From Gammaproteobacteria bacterium (GTDB lineage Bacteria > Pseudomonadota > Gammaproteobacteria > GCA-001735895): a DNA stretch of 48,889 nucleotides. The notes below the pieces were generated by a model. That model was not told where the DNA came from. It did no database searches and worked only from the letters and a program-made list of their open reading frames with translations. The stretch is taken from positions 1-48,889 of the forward strand of contig JAOTYD010000024.1 in assembly GCA_029862005.1 (NCBI GenBank), in the 5' to 3' direction. The stretch's first letter is position 1. Every line of letters starts with the position of its first letter. Below, in pieces: positions 44,710 through 48,889 of the stretch. The translations under genes were made by a program, and so were the position numbers.

Positions 44710-45871
44710 ATTCTCCCCCTGGCCCTCATTTACGTCTGAGGAAGCTGAAGCTGTGAAAGCTATTTTGTTATCAAATAAGGTAAACTACTGGACAGGTGAC
44801 GAAGGCCACCTATTCGAGAAAGAGTATGCTCATTTTGCCAATTCACGATATGCCATTGCCCTTGCCAATGGAACTGTGGCTCTTGAACTCGCGTTAAAAG
44901 CTCTTGAGATTGGCCCTGGTGATGAAGTTATAGTGACACCTCGAACGTTCCTGGCATCTGTGTCTGCTGTCGTCAATTCAGGCGCAATTCCCATATTCGC
45001 AGACGTCTCATTAGATTCCCAAAATATTACTGCCGAATCTGTTATTAAAGTATTGACAAGCAGAACAAAGGCCATCATATGTGTACATCTGTCAGGGTGG
45101 CCCTGTGAAATGGACAAATTACTTGAGTTGGCAATTGAACTCGATTTGTATTTAATTGAAGATTGTGCGCAAGCTCATGGTGCCAGATACCAGGGTAGGC
45201 CAGTGGGGTCCATTGGCGATATTGGTTGTTGGTCCTTTTGTCAGGATAAAATAATGTCCACAGGTGGGGAAGGCGGAATGGTAACAACAAATAGCCGTGA
45301 GTTGTGGTCTAAAATCTGGTCTTACAAGGATCACGGGAAATCCTGGGAAGCGGTATATGATAGAAAGCACCCTCCTGGCTTTCATTGGCTGCACGAATCG
45401 TTTGGTACAAATGGGCGGATGACTGAAATGCAGGCAGCTATCGGTCGAATACAATTAGGCAAGATGGCAAAGTGGAAGAAACTAAGGCAGGCTAATAGTG
45501 CGAAGATTGATTCGGTGTGTAGTAAATTTGATTCGCTACGAGTTCCCTTTGTACCTGACCATATTGACCATGCCAGATATAAGCACTATGCCTTTGTAAG
45601 ACCAGAGCTACTTAAATCGAATTGGAATAGGGATCGCATTGTTGAGGAAATTAATCGGAAAGGTGTGCCATGTTATCAAGGGAGCTGTTCAGAGGTTTAT
45701 CTGGAGAAGGCATTCGATAATACAGGTTTAAGACCTAAGAAGCGTCTTCCCGTTGCAAAAGAATTGGGTAAAACAAGTTTAATGTTTTTGATTCATCCTA
45801 CCTTGACCAAAGTGGAAATTGAAAATACCTGTGATGCAATCATTAAAGTAATGGATCAAGCGTCAATTTAG
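44696..45871 (+). CDS. DegT-family sugar aminotransferase, PglE-like
   Basis: The 391-residue product has the PLP lysine in SFCQDKIMSTGGEGG (Lys185), LANGTVALELALKALEIGPGDEVIVTPRTFLASVSAVV and VHLSGWPCEMD...LIEDCAQAHGARY. It lies between the phosphoglycosyl transferase and a WbpM/PglF-type dehydratase, so its likely substrate is UDP-4-keto-6-deoxy-GlcNAc, giving a UDP-4-amino sugar as in bacillosamine synthesis. AGGA precedes the ATG at 44696. The 14-base overlap with the transferase gene suggests tight coupling. It is clearly distinct from the aminotransferase at 30938. Confidence 0.88.
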   Translation: MLKTKFSPWPSFTSEEAEAVKAILLSNKVNYWTGDEGHLFEKEYAHFANSRYAIALANGTVALELALKALEIGPGDEVIVTPRTFLASVSAVVNSGAIPIFADVSLDSQNITAESVIKVLTSRTKAIICVHLSGWPCEMDKLLELAIELDLYLIEDCAQAHGARYQGRPVGSIGDIGCWSFCQDKIMSTGGEGGMVTTNSRELWSKIWSYKDHGKSWEAVYDRKHPPGFHWLHESFGTNGRMTEMQAAIGRIQLGKMAKWKKLRQANSAKIDSVCSKFDSLRVPFVPDHIDHARYKHYAFVRPELLKSNWNRDRIVEEINRKGVPCYQGSCSEVYLEKAFDNTGLRPKKRLPVAKELGKTSLMFLIHPTLTKVEIENTCDAIIKVMDQASI

Positions 45872-45937
45872 TTAATATCAAGCCCATATGCGAAAGTTTG
45901 CTGGATTAACTTTCAACAGGTTTAAGAAAACAAACTT

Positions 45938-47908
45938 ATGATAATAAATCGAATTTTAAATTTACCACGTTATATAAAGCGGCTTATCGTTGTGTCCGTC
46001 GATCTATTTTTATTACCTCTCGCGCTGTGGGCATCATTCTCGCTGAGGCTCGGCGAATTTTACATACCTGAAGGTAATATTAAATATATGTTTTTCGCGG
46101 CACCGGCAATTGCTATTCCGATATTTATTCGCCTTGGATTATATCGAGCCATTATCCGATACATCGGTTTCATGGCCATGTGGTCGGTGGCAAAGGCCGT
46201 TAGCTTTTACACATTGGTATGGGGCGTACTTGTATTAATGACGCAAACGTCGGGAGTACCTCGTTCGGTTTTGTTAATTAACTGGTTGATGGCTATCATT
46301 TTGATCGGTGGTACTCGGGCGATCGCTCGTTGGTGGCTTACGGGTAGTTTTAAATTGAGTCACCAAGCTAGGATAAAGAAAAGAGTAGCTATTTATGGTG
46401 CGGGTAGGGCTGGAGTACAGGTAGCAAATGCTTTGTCTAGCAGTTTCAAATTCAAACCCGTTGCGTTTATTGACGATAATCCTGGTTTGCAAGGGAATTA
46501 CATCGGCGGTTTACGGGTATATGCGTTTAAACAGCTCAGCTCACTTATTGAAGATCAAGCTGTGACCGAGGTATTGCTGGCACTGCCTTCAGCTTCCCGT
46601 TCGACAAGGAATAGAATTATTTCGATGCTGGAACCCTTCGCGGTTCATGTAATTACGTTACCCGCTCTCGACGATTATGCCAGTGGCGACATTAAACCCA
46701 ACGACCTTCGAGAGGTAGGCATTCGTGATCTACTAGGTAGGACTCCTGTAGATCCCGACGAAGATTTATTAACAAAAAATATCAGGGATAAAGTAGTCAT
46801 GGTCACGGGAGCGGGTGGTTCGATTGGGTCCGAGCTATGTCGACAGATTCTCAAGATTGGACCATCTGTCCTGATTCTGTTTGAGCGCAGCGAACACGAC
46901 CTGTACAAGATAGAAAGCGAGCTGATCGCTATGGCGGAAAGGATATATCCGCAAATACCCGATACTAGTGAATTTATTATCCCGATACTGGCTTCCGTAA
47001 CCATTCAAAGTCGCCTAGATATGGTATGTCAAGCCTTTGGAGTGCAGACAATTTATCACGCAGCAGCCTATAAACATGTACCGATGGTAGAGAAAAATCC
47101 GTTGGAGGCTATTCAAAACAATATAATTGGTACCTACACGGCAGCGATGGCCGCAATAGACAATAGTGTCGAAACTTTCGTATTAATTTCGACGGATAAG
47201 GCGGTACGTCCGACTAGTACTATGGGTGCAACCAAAAGGTTTGCGGAAATGGTCCTGCAGGGACTCTCGTTACTTGACAAAAATAAAACCCGATTTAGCA
47301 TGGTGCGGTTCGGTAACGTGTTGGAATCTTCCGGGTCCGTTATACCCTTGTTTAGAAACCAGATTAAAAACGGTGGGCCGGTTACCGTCACTGATCCTAA
47401 AATTATTCGCTATTTTATGACTATCCAGGAAGCCTCTCAGCTTGTAATACAGGCCGGCGCTATGGGTAGGGGAGGGGAAGTTTTTGTGCTGGATATGGGA
47501 GAGGCGGTTAATATCCTGGATATGGCAAAAAAACTGATCCATTTAAGCGGATTGGAAATTAAAGATTCAGAAAATCCTGATGGCGATATCGAGATTGTAT
47601 TTACCGGATTAAGACCTGGTGAAAAGCTTTATGAAGAATTGCTAATCGGTGAAAATGTAACGCCGACCCGTCATCCACTGATCATGTCGGCTGATGAAGA
47701 TTATACGAGTTGGGGGCAAGTTTCGGATTATATGGATCGACTAAAATTAGCGATTGAATCCAACAACGTCGACGCGGGCCGAATGCTCTTGGTTGATGCA
47801 ATAAGTGAGTACAGTCCTCAATGTGATGTGGTTGATCTGGTGCAGGAGCAAATGAAGCACAAAGTCGGTAGTGGAAATAAGGGTAACATTCTCAATTATC
47901 CTTCGTGA
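45938..47908 (+). CDS. Membrane-bound UDP-GlcNAc 4,6-dehydratase, WbpM/PglF/CapD family
   Basis: The enzyme forms UDP-4-keto-6-deoxy-HexNAc. The 656-residue product has four N-terminal membrane helices (about 10-120), a CoA-binding-like Rossmann domain (KRVAIYGAGRAGVQVANAL, about 147-165), and a C-terminal SDR domain with VMVTGAGGSIGSELCRQIL near 286-304. The catalytic segment STDKAVRPTSTMGATKR has Met in place of the SDR tyrosine (MxxxK), as is typical of the family. It follows the aminotransferase by 66 bases and would give the first sugar of the repeat. Base composition returns toward the host average in its second half. Confidence 0.93.
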   Translation: MIINRILNLPRYIKRLIVVSVDLFLLPLALWASFSLRLGEFYIPEGNIKYMFFAAPAIAIPIFIRLGLYRAIIRYIGFMAMWSVAKAVSFYTLVWGVLVLMTQTSGVPRSVLLINWLMAIILIGGTRAIARWWLTGSFKLSHQARIKKRVAIYGAGRAGVQVANALSSSFKFKPVAFIDDNPGLQGNYIGGLRVYAFKQLSSLIEDQAVTEVLLALPSASRSTRNRIISMLEPFAVHVITLPALDDYASGDIKPNDLREVGIRDLLGRTPVDPDEDLLTKNIRDKVVMVTGAGGSIGSELCRQILKIGPSVLILFERSEHDLYKIESELIAMAERIYPQIPDTSEFIIPILASVTIQSRLDMVCQAFGVQTIYHAAAYKHVPMVEKNPLEAIQNNIIGTYTAAMAAIDNSVETFVLISTDKAVRPTSTMGATKRFAEMVLQGLSLLDKNKTRFSMVRFGNVLESSGSVIPLFRNQIKNGGPVTVTDPKIIRYFMTIQEASQLVIQAGAMGRGGEVFVLDMGEAVNILDMAKKLIHLSGLEIKDSENPDGDIEIVFTGLRPGEKLYEELLIGENVTPTRHPLIMSADEDYTSWGQVSDYMDRLKLAIESNNVDAGRMLLVDAISEYSPQCDVVDLVQEQMKHKVGSGNKGNILNYPS

Positions 47909-47972
47909 ATCAAATCACTGAAATCTCCAATTAACACGGTGTGTGTTCAGCACTTTTGGTTAAAATAGGCGC

Positions 47973-48889
47973 ATGAGCGGCAAGGTATTTATCAAAACCC
48001 ACGGCTGCCAGATGAACGAGTACGACTCAGCAAAAATGCTTGACGTACTCGCCGCTGGCTGTGACCTGGTGCTGACCGACGAAGAGTCGGAAGCCGATGT
48101 GCTGCTGCTGAATACTTGCTCGATCCGTGAAAAGGCACAGGAAAAGGTATTTTCACAGCTCGGACGCTGGAAAAAGCTCAAGCAGAATAAACCCGAAATG
48201 GTCATCGGCGTCGGCGGCTGTGTCGCCAGCCAGGAAGGGGGTGCGATTCGCAAGCGTGCACCTTTCGTTGACCTGGTTTTTGGTCCGCAGACCCTGCATC
48301 GGTTGCCGAAAATGCTGCGTGAATCGCGCCAAAGCGGTAATGCAGTGGTCGATATCAGCTTCCCGGAGATCGAGAAATTCGACCATTTGCCCGAGCCGAG
48401 GTCCGACGGTGTCAAGGCATTCGTGTCGATCATGGAAGGTTGCAGCAAGTACTGCACTTTTTGCGTGGTTCCTTACACCCGTGGCGAAGAGATCAGTCGT
48501 CCACTCGACGATGTCATCGCCGAGGTGGCGAGTCTTGCCGCGCAAGGTGTGCGCGAAGTCAATTTGCTGGGTCAAAACGTCAACGCTTACCGTGGCGAAA
48601 TGGATGACGTTGACATTGCAGACCTGGCGTTACTGATCCATTATGTCGCTGCGATCGACGGCATCGATCGTATCCGCTATACCACTTCGCATCCGGTCGA
48701 GTTTTCCGACAACCTGATCGACGCTTACACGACCGTGCCCGAGCTGGTGAATCATTTGCATCTGCCCGTGCAAAGCGGCTCGGATCGCATTTTATCAATG
48801 ATGAAACGCGGTCACAGCGTGATCGAATATCGGCACAAAATCAATAAGTTACGCCAGAACAGACCCGATATCAGCCTGTCTTCCGATTT
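47973..48889 (+). CDS. miaB: tRNA-2-methylthio-N6-dimethylallyladenosine synthase MiaB (3' end outside window)
   Basis: MiaB is a radical-SAM methylthiotransferase that modifies A37 of tRNAs reading UNN codons. The visible 305 residues have the N-terminal cluster cysteines Cys12, Cys49 and Cys83 ([25 protein letters not shown]) and the radical-SAM motif CSKYCTFC with Cys157, Cys161 and Cys164. [10 protein letters not shown] and [12 protein letters not shown] follow. The window ends before the TRAM domain. The start ATG has TAAAAT only 6 bases upstream (47961-47966) and no Shine-Dalgarno, so the message may be almost leaderless. Confidence 0.96.
   Translation, partial: MSGKVFIKTHGCQMNEYDSAKMLDVLAAGCDLVLTDEESEADVLLLNTCSIREKAQEKVFSQLGRWKKLKQNKPEMVIGVGGCVASQEGGAIRKRAPFVDLVFGPQTLHRLPKMLRESRQSGNAVVDISFPEIEKFDHLPEPRSDGVKAFVSIMEGCSKYCTFCVVPYTRGEEISRPLDDVIAEVASLAAQGVREVNLLGQNVNAYRGEMDDVDIADLALLIHYVAAIDGIDRIRYTTSHPVEFSDNLIDAYTTVPELVNHLHLPVQSGSDRILSMMKRGHSVIEYRHKINKLRQNRPDISLSSD

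Noticed and set aside
1-48889. CRISPR arrays, tRNA or rRNA genes, complete insertion sequences, phage genes
   Set aside because: I saw no regularly spaced repeats, no tRNA-like cloverleaf with a conserved T-loop, no transposase or integrase frame and no rRNA segment.

Overview
The window reads as chromosomal DNA of a gammaproteobacterium. The ribosomal proteins, RpoA and SecY look like those of Escherichia coli and Pseudomonas. The block rplQ ... uvrA / MFS transporter / ssb resembles the order I recall from Pseudomonas, with other genes in place of the katA/bfrA segment. No species can be named from sequence reading alone.

Region 1 (1-14405) holds the end of a tuf gene, rpsJ, and a nearly complete S10-spc-alpha ribosomal supercluster: rplC-rplD-rplW-rplB-rpsS-rplV-rpsC-rplP-rpmC-rpsQ, rplN-rplX-rplE-rpsN-rpsH-rplF-rplR-rpsE-rpmD-rplO-secY-rpmJ, and rpsM-rpsK-rpsD-rpoA-rplQ. 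A 537-base gap with RNA-like hairpins, an intrinsic terminator and a strong promoter splits rpsJ from rplC, so S10 appears to be transcribed with tuf. L30 carries an unusual 66-residue Lys/Ala-rich N-terminal extension. A second promoter precedes rpsM, and an intrinsic terminator follows rplQ.

Region 2 (14449-22135) holds, on the minus strand, a small membrane protein of unknown function, a phosphomannomutase/phosphoglucomutase and uvrA. Divergent from uvrA are a YajR-like MFS transporter, a secreted ComEA-like helix-hairpin-helix protein and two tandem ssb genes, the first without the acidic tail. GTCATCC-type palindromic repeats lie between genes here and after rpsJ.

Region 3 (22253-47908) begins with a DHH phosphoesterase, APS kinase and a UDP-sugar dehydrogenase, then becomes a surface-polysaccharide (O-antigen or capsule) locus of the Wzx/Wzy type. 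It encodes GDP-fucose synthesis (gmd, fcl). A tightly overlapping CDP-sugar cassette follows: cytidylyltransferase, 4,6-dehydratase, epimerase, TylC3-type C-methyltransferase, aminotransferase and NeuD-like acyltransferase, which could make a C-methyl-branched amino sugar. The rest comprises a CmcI-like protein, flippase, polymerase, three family-2 glycosyltransferases, one broken and one intact FkbM methyltransferase, a TylF-like methyltransferase, a cytidylyltransferase-deacetylase-LicD module, and a small initiating phosphoglycosyl transferase with an aminotransferase and a WbpM/PglF-type dehydratase. Base composition is visibly AT-rich from about 35 to 46 kb, and genes at 36-41 kb are spaced by non-coding remnants, suggesting mosaic horizontal assembly.

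Region 4 (47973-48889) is the start of miaB, a core gene of ordinary composition, which bounds the locus on the right. The phosphomannomutase of region 2 could feed GDP-mannose to gmd/fcl of region 3.
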